Shown here: positions 1-9,342 of the stretch, piece by piece
How positions within the stretch are numbered: the first letter of the stretch is position 1
Layout of the letters: every line of letters begins with the position of its first letter
Assembly: GCF_028009165.1 (NCBI RefSeq)
Contig: NC_079243.1
Span: 3,782,001-3,846,000, forward strand
From: Akanthomyces muscarius
Lineage: Eukaryota; Ascomycota; Sordariomycetes; Hypocreales; Cordycipitaceae
Direction: 5' to 3'
DNA: 64,000 nucleotides
Made by a program: the position numbers and the translations under genes
Notes under the pieces: generated by a model
Told to the model about the DNA's origin: nothing
Database searches by the model: none
Seen by the model: the letters and a program-made list of their open reading frames with translations, nothing else

Positions 1-992
1 GACGTGCTCGGCGACGGAGACGACGTTGCTGCCGGTGACCTCGGCGACGGTCACGCCTCCGTTGGTCTTGTTGGCCGCGTTGAGGTCCACGTGGTCGGAG
101 CCGATGCCCGCCGTGACGGCGAGCTTGAGGTTCTTGGCCTTGGCGAGACGCTCGGCGGTGAGGTAGCCGGGGTGGAAGCTTTTTGGGGTGGATGGTAAGT
201 TGGGAGTGTGAGGGAGGGGGGTTGGAGCAAAGGGAGAGCTTACGGGGTGGTGATGATGACTTCGGCGTCGACGAGCTCCTGGTCAAACTTGGAGTTCTCG
301 CCCTCCTTGTCAGAGGTGGTCACGAGGGTGTGGCCCTGGCCCTCGAGCCACTTGCGCAGGCCGAGCTCATTCTCGGTGGTTCCGAGAAGCTCAGGAACCT
401 AAAAGTGCAACATTAGAGCTTGTTAGCATGGTTATGGCTTTTTGTTGTGTTGTAATCAGGACCAGGTCCAAGAATAGCATCGTTGATCGGGGGGGGCCCC
501 GCATGAGCTTCCCCCCGCATTATTGGGGGTGTCAAGCTCGCCGGGGTCGTCACTAGCGAAAGCGCTATACATGATCAAACTCGCAACAGAGCGACACAGA
601 AAGTCTTTGACGTAACTGTCTCTGCTGATTCTGCTTGTCCTTGCTTGTAGTTTGTGATGTTTGCTCATCGGTGGATCGAGACAAGCCGTTCTTGCGCCGG
701 CCCAATTGGGTGTAGAATGCAAAACAGAAATGCCACTAACCTGCTCGGCGTGCTTACCGCCGTCGTAGAGAACGAGAAGAACTTTGACCTTTTCGCGGGC
801 AGTGGTCAGCGCACGAAACGATGAGGGAGCAGAGCCCGAGCCTGCCGCCGTCGCTCCCAGCTTGCTGAAGACGGGCGCCGCGCGACGGGCGGCGGCGGCG
901 TGTCGCAAGACAGGCGCGGGAGCGCACGAGTGGAAGAGCGCGGCGCGGGAGGCCAGAGGCAAAGAGCGGGAGAGAGGGCGAAAAGATACCAT
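1..992 (-). CDS. fdh: NAD-dependent formate dehydrogenase, 5' part of the gene (cut by window edge)
   Basis: Oxidises formate to CO2 with NAD+ as acceptor. Three exons are visible on the minus strand: 992-741, 398-244 and 178-1; the gene runs off the left edge. Introns are 740-399 (342 nt, GTTAGT donor) and 243-179 (65 nt, GTAAGC donor). Joined, they give about 195 residues in one frame. Residues 1-65 are rich in Arg, Ala and Ser with almost no acidic residues, which looks like a mitochondrial presequence. After it come the family landmarks [53 protein letters not shown] and [16 protein letters not shown]. The NAD-binding and catalytic Arg/His part lies outside the window. The ATG at 992 is the only one that precedes the presequence. 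Identity is sure; mitochondrial targeting is inferred from composition. Confidence 0.93.
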
Positions 993-3633
993 TGTGAATG
1001 ATTTAAGATGTCAAGAAAGTAGACAAGTGTGTATATATAAGATCGAAGGAGGGAGGAGGGAGGAAAAAGGAAGACGTAGCGGCTGTCCCTTTTATAGCAA
1101 GGTGGGATGTAGTAGTGGTGTGCTAGTACTACCAGGTTTGGGATATGTAAAAAGGTAGTAGTAGTTGTTATGTGTCAAAGGATGATGATGCAGAATAGAA
1201 AGGAGGGGGAGAACTTTCCGATCGGTCTCGAGAGAGCAACCCACGTCTTTATAATTTTCCTGCTCATGCTCATGTCTGGGTCCTCTGGATTCACAGCCCC
1301 TCTGTACCCCCTCGTGCCTCGTCCAGTCTCCAATGTTCTACAAGACCTCTCGCCTGGAAAGGGAGGGGGGGGGGGACCCGGAAGGGGGTCGCTCGGCCGG
1401 AGCGTCATGGCCCAACGACGATGGACGAGTGACGGCCCCGTTTGCCCGTAAGAAGTGGGAGATGGATGTGGCTTTCGGTCGCACTACAGAAAGCCGGCCG
1501 CCTCGCAGCTTGTTCGGCATGTCCACTTGGTGTTTGTTTTGCCGTGGGATCGCCAGAGGCCGGTTGGCTCACGGTATTGCAACCTCCAGCGAGAAGCTAC
1601 TCCACGCCGTCACTCCCGCGTCTTCGGGAAGTGTGTCTGTGTGTGTGTGGATGGGACTATCTCGGGCTTCGGTGTTGTGAGGCCCCTCCTCCACCTTGGC
1701 TGAACTCTGGGGCTGCTGGTGTCCACGCATGGCCATGTAACACCACCACCACCAAACACTTGTACGCCTAACCCTTGTGGCTTGCAGCCTGGCACCCTTT
1801 GCGTGCCAGCTGCTGGCTTTTTGTTCGACTAACGTAATAGAGGATGGGCTCCAGCATTGCCAAGCGCAGCCACGGTGTCGCACCGGGCTGGCTCGGCCAG
1901 CCAACCAGGCCATGGATCAACAGTTCTGGAGCACCATCGATCGAGCGGGGTAGCTTGGAAGCTAGAGCACAACAGGGCAACTACAGCGAATTCACCTGCG
2001 ACAAGCAGCTCTTTGGTGCCATCGTCAAGACAAGCTTACGAGTGGCGTGTTGCTAGACAAGCTTGGTTCTGCTTCCTGTTTTCCTTTGCGGGTCGTCATG
2101 TCATATGGCGGGCGAATCGCTCAGTTTGCACTGCAACTCGCAATTCCATCGCCCCGAGCAAGCTCCATTGAAAATCCAATAATATGACCCCCGCCTCGGG
2201 GTACGGCTCAAGCTCTCCGAGAACTCTCCGGGGCCACGGCGCTGATGCAGCCTCTTGCCGACATCACCAGACCATAAAGCTTGTAATCCGACAATTGAAT
2301 GATATCCACAACTCCATTTTGCTGTTTTGGCCTTGCAGGCATATAGATGCGGAATCCCGAGTTCGCAGCCGGGGGCGGACTCGCCCTCCGAGCTGCCGAG
2401 TGCACGTCCAGTAATTACAGCATTGGCAGCAACAATTGGGGCAGCCGCCTCTTTGCACACTTGCCAATGGGCAATCTCACGACATAGAAAACATCGCCGA
2501 ATTTTTGACTCGGGCGATGAATAGCTTCGAATCGCCTCTCTTGCCCTGTCAGTGTTGTAACAGCGGGCAAGTCCACTACAAGCCTTTGGCGGCGGCACTA
2601 ACATGGCACTTACACCCAGCCAGCATTACGAGCCTTGGTGCGCGAATGCGTCGGGCATCCTTGGGCTGGAGGCAGGGCTACGTGGCAAGTGTGCAACAGT
2701 CTGAGAGCTGGACAGGAAAAAGCGCCTGGCTCACAAAAGAACCTGCTGCCCGGTTGGCAGATGATCGGGGTACCGCGACGAGCCTACCGCACGGCTGAGC
2801 TTCAGCACCCGCCCGCCCGGTCGAAAGTCTACAGCGCCCAGGCTCCGTCGCAACTTGGTGAAGAAACGCGGGCGAAAACAAGTTCTCGAACTAGGTCAAC
2901 ATCGCAGAGATGCGAAGGATGGGCACATTGACCATGACATGGATGGCGACTGCACGCTCTGCCTTAAGTCGTCAAGAATGATGTCCTTCCCGGTAACGTA
3001 ACTACTTGTGTACTCCCAGATTGACGTTGGGCTACAAAGGTGCAGCGTGGGTGTCTCGGCGTGACATTGCACTGCAGTGTGCGCAGGCGTGAGGGCAGCG
3101 ACCGCCGGGGTCGGGCCTACAGCGGCCTGACTCGGCGTGGCGGGACGGCCCAGGGCCGGCACCGCTTCCTCTACGTACTACAAAGTAGATCGAGACTGAT
3201 TTAGGTCCTATTTCTACCTTGAACGTCGATTTTGAGAGAAGTGAACAGCTTTCGAAACTTCAACGAGGAAGGCTGAGCTTCTGCACCGACTTGCGACCGA
3301 GGAAGAATACCCCGCCTACGTGGCATGCATCCTGAGACAAAACCTGGAGGGTGCGACATCTCGCTGATACGAATGTTTCAATTCGAACGACGTGAATACG
3401 CAAGTATATAGAGCCTGATTTCACGTGAAACGGCATTCGACTTGTACGCACATTCGCGATTGTCCAATGGCACCCATCGCACTGACGATTTCGGCGACTG
3501 CCCTAGCCTTGCGCTCCAAAGATGCGATGGGATTTATTAAAATTAAGAAAGAGCTACTGAACGGAGAAGAGTTGAAGATGTTTCTACATGGAGCCAAAAT
3601 GCATAATTTCGGTCTATCGTACAGAAGGATGCC
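993..3633. other. Intergenic region, no gene recognised
   Basis: This 2.6 kb stretch separates the start of the formate dehydrogenase gene from the end of the F-box-like gene. A TATATATA run at 1031-1040 lies about 40 bp upstream of the formate dehydrogenase ATG and may be its TATA element. G-rich and GT-rich tracts occur at about 1360-1375 and 1626-1650. Open frames up to 167 codons exist, but none shows a family motif, signal peptide or plausible splice partner. Confidence 0.5.
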
Positions 3634-4845
3634 CTAGGCGACTGTCTTTGTCCGCTTCAGCAGACTGGGCAGATCAGAGAGGTTCTTCAGCACCTTTAAC
3701 CGCTGATTCGACCACAGCGCGAACCCAGCCTGCCGAAGCAGCGCAATATCGAGACCCTGCGCGCCGCCGCACCCAAGCTCTGCACACGCAACACCGCCGC
3801 CGCTGACTCCAGGTCGCGCGCTCTCATAGTACTGCACGACGGCCGAGGCAAAGACGAGCTTCCTGCGGTCGCCGAGCGCCGGCGCCGGTGCCTCGCTCCC
3901 CCGGCGGCGGCACACCTCCCCCGCGCCGTCGGCCATGGCAGTCGGGCACAGTACGCCCTGATTCACGCGCGTGGTGAACTCTTGCCCGTGGCTTAGCCGG
4001 ATGTAGTCGAGGATGGTCGCGTACTCGTGCTTCTCGGGATGCGCCACGTCCGGGTAGTAGCAGTCGTGGTGCGCGGCCGAGTGGTAGAAGAAGCGCTCGC
4101 CGCAGTCGGCGCCCGGCCAGTGCTGGCTGAAGCTGCTGACCTGCAGCCCGAGCCACCAGTCGTCCTCGGTCGAGCTGATGGCCGCGATGCCCTCGAGGCT
4201 CTTGAGGTCCTTTTTCGACCAGCCCAGCGTGCCGCGCCGCGCCGCGCGCTTCAGGTCGAAAATGAGCTGCAAGCGCCACAGCGTCCGCAGGCACCGCTGT
4301 TCTTCGCTCCAGGTCGGTGGTAGAGCCGACACTGAACTCGAGTGGTGGTCGTTTACGTCTGTGATGTGCGCTAGCTCCTCTAGATAAAAGTTGATGCAGT
4401 CCAGCGACACCATTGTAAGACGTCGCGCCGAAATCAGTATACTCCTCACGATACACGGCTCTGTGTCGCGGCCCAGCCGCTTCGGCGCGAATCCCGCCGG
4501 TGATGGCTTCTGTCGAGAGCTGTGCCGCAGCGACTCTTCAATGACTTGTCGCCGAAAGGACGCGATTCCCGGCGCGACGGGCCACGGCGTGTACTCTGTG
4601 TAGCCCGGCGGAAACGGGCGAGCGCCGGACCGCAGCAGCGCAATCTGGCGCATCAAGACTTGCACGTGGTCGCAGATGCATCCATCAGAGAGGATACACT
4701 CGAATATCTCGACGGCGCACGTCCCATTGTCAAAGAGCCGGTACGCGGCGGGTGAGGCGCGAAGCAAGCTGTCGAGCGTGGTGAGGTCGGGAAGGTTGGA
4801 GAGCACGTGCAGCAGAAGCTCATAAGGCAGATGCTCGAGCGACAT
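3634..4845 (-). CDS. F-box-like domain protein
   Basis: A single open frame of 403 residues. It begins MSLEHLPYELLLHVLSNLPD, which resembles an F-box (LP-E-LL--IL--LP--DL), followed by a leucine-rich second helix. The rest has no recognisable repeat and is rich in aromatic residues and histidine (DDWWLGLQVSSFSQHWPG, HHDCYYPDVAHPEKHEY). Proteins of this build are common in filamentous ascomycetes and usually act as substrate adaptors of SCF ubiquitin ligases. That role is inferred, because the C-terminal part is not an identifiable substrate-binding domain. I chose the ATG at 4845 because the F-box starts there. The same frame stays open upstream to 5196 through a histidine/cysteine repeat, so a longer protein cannot be excluded. 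Confidence 0.6.
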   Translation of the reverse strand: MSLEHLPYELLLHVLSNLPDLTTLDSLLRASPAAYRLFDNGTCAVEIFECILSDGCICDHVQVLMRQIALLRSGARPFPPGYTEYTPWPVAPGIASFRRQVIEESLRHSSRQKPSPAGFAPKRLGRDTEPCIVRSILISARRLTMVSLDCINFYLEELAHITDVNDHHSSSVSALPPTWSEEQRCLRTLWRLQLIFDLKRAARRGTLGWSKKDLKSLEGIAAISSTEDDWWLGLQVSSFSQHWPGADCGERFFYHSAAHHDCYYPDVAHPEKHEYATILDYIRLSHGQEFTTRVNQGVLCPTAMADGAGEVCRRRGSEAPAPALGDRRKLVFASAVVQYYESARPGVSGGGVACAELGCGGAQGLDIALLRQAGFALWSNQRLKVLKNLSDLPSLLKRTKTVA

Positions 4846-5520
4846 GGCGAAATACGGACTTAAATGGGAGCGACTACAGGTGTTCCAAAAAAGGGGTGAA
4901 GTATAACTTGCGGCGTGACCGTGAACGTGACAGTGAACGTGACAGTGTACATGGGTGGCTTGTCTTATCAGATCAAGCCCCGGATCTTCGGCCGACCGAT
5001 AGCGCCGACCGCCGCTCCAGGGACCAGCATTCCGAGCCAACGGTAACAGCCGTGAACGTGGCCCAGGCCTCGAGATTGATAAGATAAGAACAAGCTCAGC
5101 CGAAGTTTTTCTATCCTTTTCGTCCCTTTCCCCAACTACCAATCGCGAAGTGCAGACAAGTCCAGTAAACCAACAAACAGCTGAATGACAGCACATTCAC
5201 AAACTGACTTGAGGAATCCTGGTGTTATATGTCAAAAACCAGTATTAAGCAGGCAGCGAATCAATTGATATGGTTCCATGAACGAAGGAGCGTCAAATTC
5301 CGAAAAGGCGCATGGCGACACGTCGAAAATTGATAGGTATGTTGTGTCGCAAGATCAGAGACGCTATTGACTGGATAAGACGCGGCCATAGTAAATTGGG
5401 CAGTTTGCGAGCTGAATTGGTGCACTACGATAAGGGTCAATTTCATGGAGGATAATTATTTACTAAAGAAGTACTCTGGCATTGATCGCAACAAACGACC
5501 CTAGCTGCGACAGCCATGGT
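4846..5520. other. Intergenic region
   Basis: Upstream region of the F-box-like gene and downstream region of the S9 peptidase gene. Apart from the 12-bp repeat and an open extension of the F-box frame, nothing is recognisable. Confidence 0.5.
4915..4950. repeat. 12-bp tandem repeat, three copies
   Basis: Three adjacent 12-bp units, GTGACCGTGAAC, GTGACAGTGAAC and GTGACAGTGTAC, lie about 70-105 bp upstream of the F-box-like ATG. Read on the minus strand in the frame of that gene they give a short His-Val-His-Cys repeat. Confidence 0.8.
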
Positions 5521-7620
5521 CTACTCCGCGCTCTTTCCAATATACGTCTCGGCCCATCTCGCCACCCTGCGAATTATATCCATCTGATGCCTCCACGCCG
5601 TCGGCAAGTGTCCGCCTCCCGGAAACGTCACAAACTCAAACGGCAGCCCGTGCCACCGCAACGCTCTGCGAAACGCCACGGCCTGCCAGTACGGCGTCCG
5701 CGGGTCCGCCTCCCCGTGCAGTATCAGCATCGGCGGAATTACCATATTCCCCCGGCGCTTCGCCTCGTCCACCGCATGCTTCATCTCCCAGATGGCGCTT
5801 CCCCTCCTCGCGCGGGTATCGCTCGCGTCCGTCTCCCACGGCGCGATGCGGCCAGCCAGCTCTCGCTGGTCCGTCGCGCCGAGATCCGAGCCGAGCACCA
5901 GGCCGTCAATGTCGACGAAGCCGGCGCCCGCAATCGCCGCGTTAAACTTCCACCCCAGGTTGTGGAGGCCGTTGCGGACGGCGCACAGGTAGGAGAGATA
6001 GCCTCCCTGGCTCCAGAAGCCCACCATCAGCCGCTTGGGATCTGCAAAGCCGGATTTGATGGCGTGGTCGGTCGCGGCAATCACATCTTCATAGTCAAAA
6101 GTGCCGATGCCGCGGCTGCTCCAGGCGGCGAACTGCTGTCCATAGCCGACAGACCCGCGATATTGGATGAGCAGCACACCGTATCCTTTGGAGAGCAAAT
6201 AAGGAGCCCAGCGCATCAGGCTAGGGTCGAAACTCGGAAGATCGCAGGCGGTTGGACCGCCATGAGGCAGAACAAAAGTGGGCAGCGGCTGTGAGATGGT
6301 TTTCTCAGCAGATGGAGTGATAAAGATGCCAGTTACGTCCTCTAGGTCGTCCAACGCTCTGCAGGTAAATATATGTGGCGTAGCTTTCACTTTACCGAGC
6401 ACAGGCGCCCCGAAGTTGGACAGCTTAACTTCATCTCGATTGCGTCTCAGAATGTAGGCCTCCTCCGGGGTGCTTGGATCAGAAAGACTTGCAGCCAGCA
6501 CCGGCTCCTGGGTGATCGGGTCAATGGCGACATTCCAGTACTGAAACGGCCGCTCAGGCTCGAAAATGTTGTTCCCGTCCATGTCGCTGATAACGACACG
6601 CGTTGCCACCAGTCGAGAGACAAAGAGCTTCCCTCCCGCAAGTTTAATGCTAGCCGGCGTATCTTTCTCGCCAAATGCGCATCTGACAGCCTTGGGCTCA
6701 AGGGAGCCGGTGTCGACGTAGTAGACTGCACTATTTCCTTTGAGTAGGTGCAGCTCGTACGTCGATAGAAAGTATACTTTTCCGTCCGCGACAAAATTCA
6801 GCGCAGAAACTTCGCTGCGGACTGTGCAGACGTTTTGGTCTTTGTTGGAGGTCATGTCGAGCACGGATATCTGGGTTCCTGTCAGTCCGTCTTCGCCTGG
6901 TTCCGGATTCTGCACGCTGGAGTACGCAATGCTCTTGCCGTCGGGCTTCCAGCTCATGCTTGTCACATGGCGTTTCTCTTGGCTGACAGCGCGCACCTCG
7001 CCCGACTTGACGTCGAGGAGATGCAATCGCGTGTAGTCCCATGTCTCGCCCCAGACCTGCGGGTCATTATCGTTGTCTTGCGTGTCATGGTCTTTGCTGG
7101 CTTCGTCCTCACACAGAAACGCAATTGTCTCTCCATCGGGGGACAGCTTGAAGGACTCAATGCTCTTCTTCTTGTCGAGCGGCGTGACTGGCTGCGCATC
7201 TCCTCCGCTCAGCGACATCATCCAAACGGCCGTGACCTGGCCTGCATTTGCTCGATCTGAAAGAAAAGCAATCTGCTGGCCGTCTGGATGCCACTGGGGG
7301 CCGCTGTCCCGGTACCGGCCCGTGGTAAGCTTGCGAGCCGGCCCTGCGTCAGTCGTCGCGAGCCAAATGGTGCTTACAGCATTTTTCGGCTTGCCAAAGT
7401 TGGTTTCGCTCTGATAGACGATTCTGTCCGCAGTGGGCGAAAATTGGTACGAGGCTGGGTATTCAAGACTCAGGAGAGCATCTGCAAGCTCCTCGTCAAA
7501 CTTGTCATCCGGATCTTTGCTGCCTTTGGACACGTCCCCAGGCGCGGCAATTGCAGATGTGGTAGTTTCGTTTTTAGCCATTGTAGTTGATTGTAGGGTG
7601 TACATGATACTGTTGAACAA
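5521..7620 (-). CDS. Prolyl-oligopeptidase family (S9) serine peptidase, DPP V / acylaminoacyl-peptidase type
   Basis: A 699-residue uninterrupted protein. The N-terminal two thirds is a WD/TolB-like beta-propeller with repeats such as SPTADRIVYQSE, WHPDGQQIAFLSDR, LSPDGETIAFLCED and WKPDGKSIAYSS. The C-terminal third is an alpha/beta hydrolase with HGGPTACDLPSFD (oxyanion region) and the nucleophile in GFWSQGGYLS (Ser537). The charge-relay Asp639 is in HGEADPRTP and His671 in GGGHLPT. Family members release dipeptides or acyl-amino acids from peptide N-termini. No signal peptide is evident, so a cytosolic enzyme is likelier than a secreted DPP V. The start may be Met1 (7620), Met6 or Met14; the tract before residue 40 is low in complexity and cannot decide. 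The substrate cannot be told from the sequence. Confidence 0.88.
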   Translation of the reverse strand: MFNSIMYTLQSTTMAKNETTTSAIAAPGDVSKGSKDPDDKFDEELADALLSLEYPASYQFSPTADRIVYQSETNFGKPKNAVSTIWLATTDAGPARKLTTGRYRDSGPQWHPDGQQIAFLSDRANAGQVTAVWMMSLSGGDAQPVTPLDKKKSIESFKLSPDGETIAFLCEDEASKDHDTQDNDNDPQVWGETWDYTRLHLLDVKSGEVRAVSQEKRHVTSMSWKPDGKSIAYSSVQNPEPGEDGLTGTQISVLDMTSNKDQNVCTVRSEVSALNFVADGKVYFLSTYELHLLKGNSAVYYVDTGSLEPKAVRCAFGEKDTPASIKLAGGKLFVSRLVATRVVISDMDGNNIFEPERPFQYWNVAIDPITQEPVLAASLSDPSTPEEAYILRRNRDEVKLSNFGAPVLGKVKATPHIFTCRALDDLEDVTGIFITPSAEKTISQPLPTFVLPHGGPTACDLPSFDPSLMRWAPYLLSKGYGVLLIQYRGSVGYGQQFAAWSSRGIGTFDYEDVIAATDHAIKSGFADPKRLMVGFWSQGGYLSYLCAVRNGLHNLGWKFNAAIAGAGFVDIDGLVLGSDLGATDQRELAGRIAPWETDASDTRARRGSAIWEMKHAVDEAKRRGNMVIPPMLILHGEADPRTPYWQAVAFRRALRWHGLPFEFVTFPGGGHLPTAWRHQMDIIRRVARWAETYIGKSAE

Positions 7621-8344
7621 AGCAAAATGTCACCTGTTGCCCCAGACCAAGGAGTTGGCTACGCTTGTATTTATTCCCAGAATTACCTGTCCGTCTCCGC
7701 CACGCGCGGGGTTGAGGCTATCAGTAAGCCTCAAATACATGGTGGAAATGGGCGATTCGTAGAGTCAGCTAGAGCCTCGTTGTTACGTCAGCAGCCACGT
7801 AGATTTTCTGCGTGGCTGTTTACGCGAGCGTGTTGCGGGGAAGCCAATCGCTCGCGCAGATGTAGATATTCAAAATACCAAGGAACGTTAATCTACAGAA
7901 TATATTTGATGGAGTAATACTCTGAATGTGTAGACTGTCTTGGAAAGACATGGCAACACACAGTGCCGCTATTCAAGAAATACACTGGATACAAGGGTAC
8001 AGGGGATCAGGATCTACATGTGAGTGTGGACAGTCGGCCACATTCAGTGCGGAATCGACGCCAACTGCATCCACGCGAAGAGCTAGACTTGAATCGGGTC
8101 CGGAGCTCCAGGAGTTTTGCTGCGCATTGGCACTCCAGGACAGCTTCTCCTTTGGGAACTCCGTCAACTCCGTCACAGACGACTGGGCTGCCACAAACCA
8201 AAGTACTATATATATGGCGATGATGTACTCTGTATCATTTGAAAACCTCTGCATCGTATCTTCTTCGCATATTCACAAGGCCACAAACTTGACAATATTT
8301 AATTACTGAAATCACCTGGCACCTACTCACACCATACCAAAACA
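7621..8344. other. Divergent promoter region
   Basis: A 724-bp gap between the divergently transcribed S9 peptidase and GFA-type genes, so it presumably holds both promoters. A TATATATAT tract is at about 8206-8216. I see no other clear site. Confidence 0.4.
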
Positions 8345-8932
8345 ATGGCAACCAGAGCTGACAAGTCAACGCCCTTCTTCCCTCTGGCTGGCGGTGCCAG
8401 TGACGGCTACTCAAAAGATGGAGAAGCAACAGCCACATGCTTTTGCGGCGCTGTGCAGCTTGCCTTTGTAAGTCGGCTGCATTTTCTGAACGTCCAGTCA
8501 ATAGTCATGCGCTAACAGACCTGGCCTCATTAGCCTACAGAAGCCCCTGGCCTCGTCTCGACGTTTGTCTGCAACTGCTCCGATTGCCGCAAAATTACAG
8601 CCTCCATGTTCGCTTCCAACTTTGTCGTGCAAGACAAACACATGAAGCACATACGCGGCCAAGATAATCTCACCGTTTTTAAGCAGTCCAAGACTGTGGG
8701 TTCGGGCCACTCCATGGCGAACCATTTCTGTGCTACCTGCGGCACACTCATGTACCGCGTCGGTGCCAAATGGCCGGGCACGAGTATTCTGCGGATCGGC
8801 ACTGTGGACGATTTTAATCTGCATGAGACCAAGTTGATGCCCGAGGTCGAGTTATTTGTCGAGAATCGGGTCAGTTGGTTCGGAGGAGTTCAAGGTGTGG
8901 CTAAAGAGGCGGAAGGGATGGGCGGGCGATAG
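8345..8932 (+). CDS. GFA (glutathione-dependent formaldehyde-activating-like) domain protein
   Basis: Two exons, 8345-8467 and 8534-8932, with a 66-nt intron (GTAAGT donor, TTAG acceptor), give 173 residues. The zinc ligands of the GFA fold are in place: CFCG near residue 33, CNCSDC at about 54-59 and CATCG at about 109. Between them is the usual RKITASMFASNFVV segment. The fold is a small zinc beta-sandwich. Despite the name, most fungal members have no proven role with formaldehyde, so I assign the fold only. An alternative acceptor six bases downstream (CTACAG) would drop two residues and also keep the frame. The gene is followed by a 410-bp gap and then the Zn2Cys6 gene on the same strand. 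Confidence 0.85.
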
Positions 8933-9342
8933 GGTAGCGACCAGAATTGCTGGAACGGCGCTCGGTCTTCTCTCTACCCAATTCACGGCTTCATTTGTAA
9001 GGCAATAAGTAGTAAAAAAATGCGAATGATTAAATGATCGAGTCACGTACTGCTTGGAGTCATTTAGTGCTATTGTACTTTCGCTATGTTATTGTATTTT
9101 CTACGTCTGTTCCGGCCTTTGATACCCTGATTTGCAGTGTGTTTGCAGTGGCTTACAGTGGCTCACACTGATGCCTGTTGTAGAAAGGGCATCATGCCCA
9201 GGCGTGCGGCATCTGTCTCGTACTGTACGCTCATACTGTACACAACACAGCACATACATCACCGACATTCACCACATTTGTCAGCGACCTGCAGTTCCCT
9301 TTTGTTTCTGTCATTGCTCACGACAGCGTCATCCATATAGCC
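8933..9342. other. Intergenic region, promoter of the Zn2Cys6 gene
   Basis: A 410-bp gap holding the 3' end of the GFA gene and the promoter of the regulator. The stretch 9136-9170 has near-repeats of CAGTGGCTCACA. No other feature is recognised. Confidence 0.35.

Noticed and set aside
2101..2604. 167-codon minus-strand open frame
   Set aside because: No domain, no signal peptide and biased composition; overlapping frames of similar length on the other strand make a chance frame in GC-rich DNA more likely.
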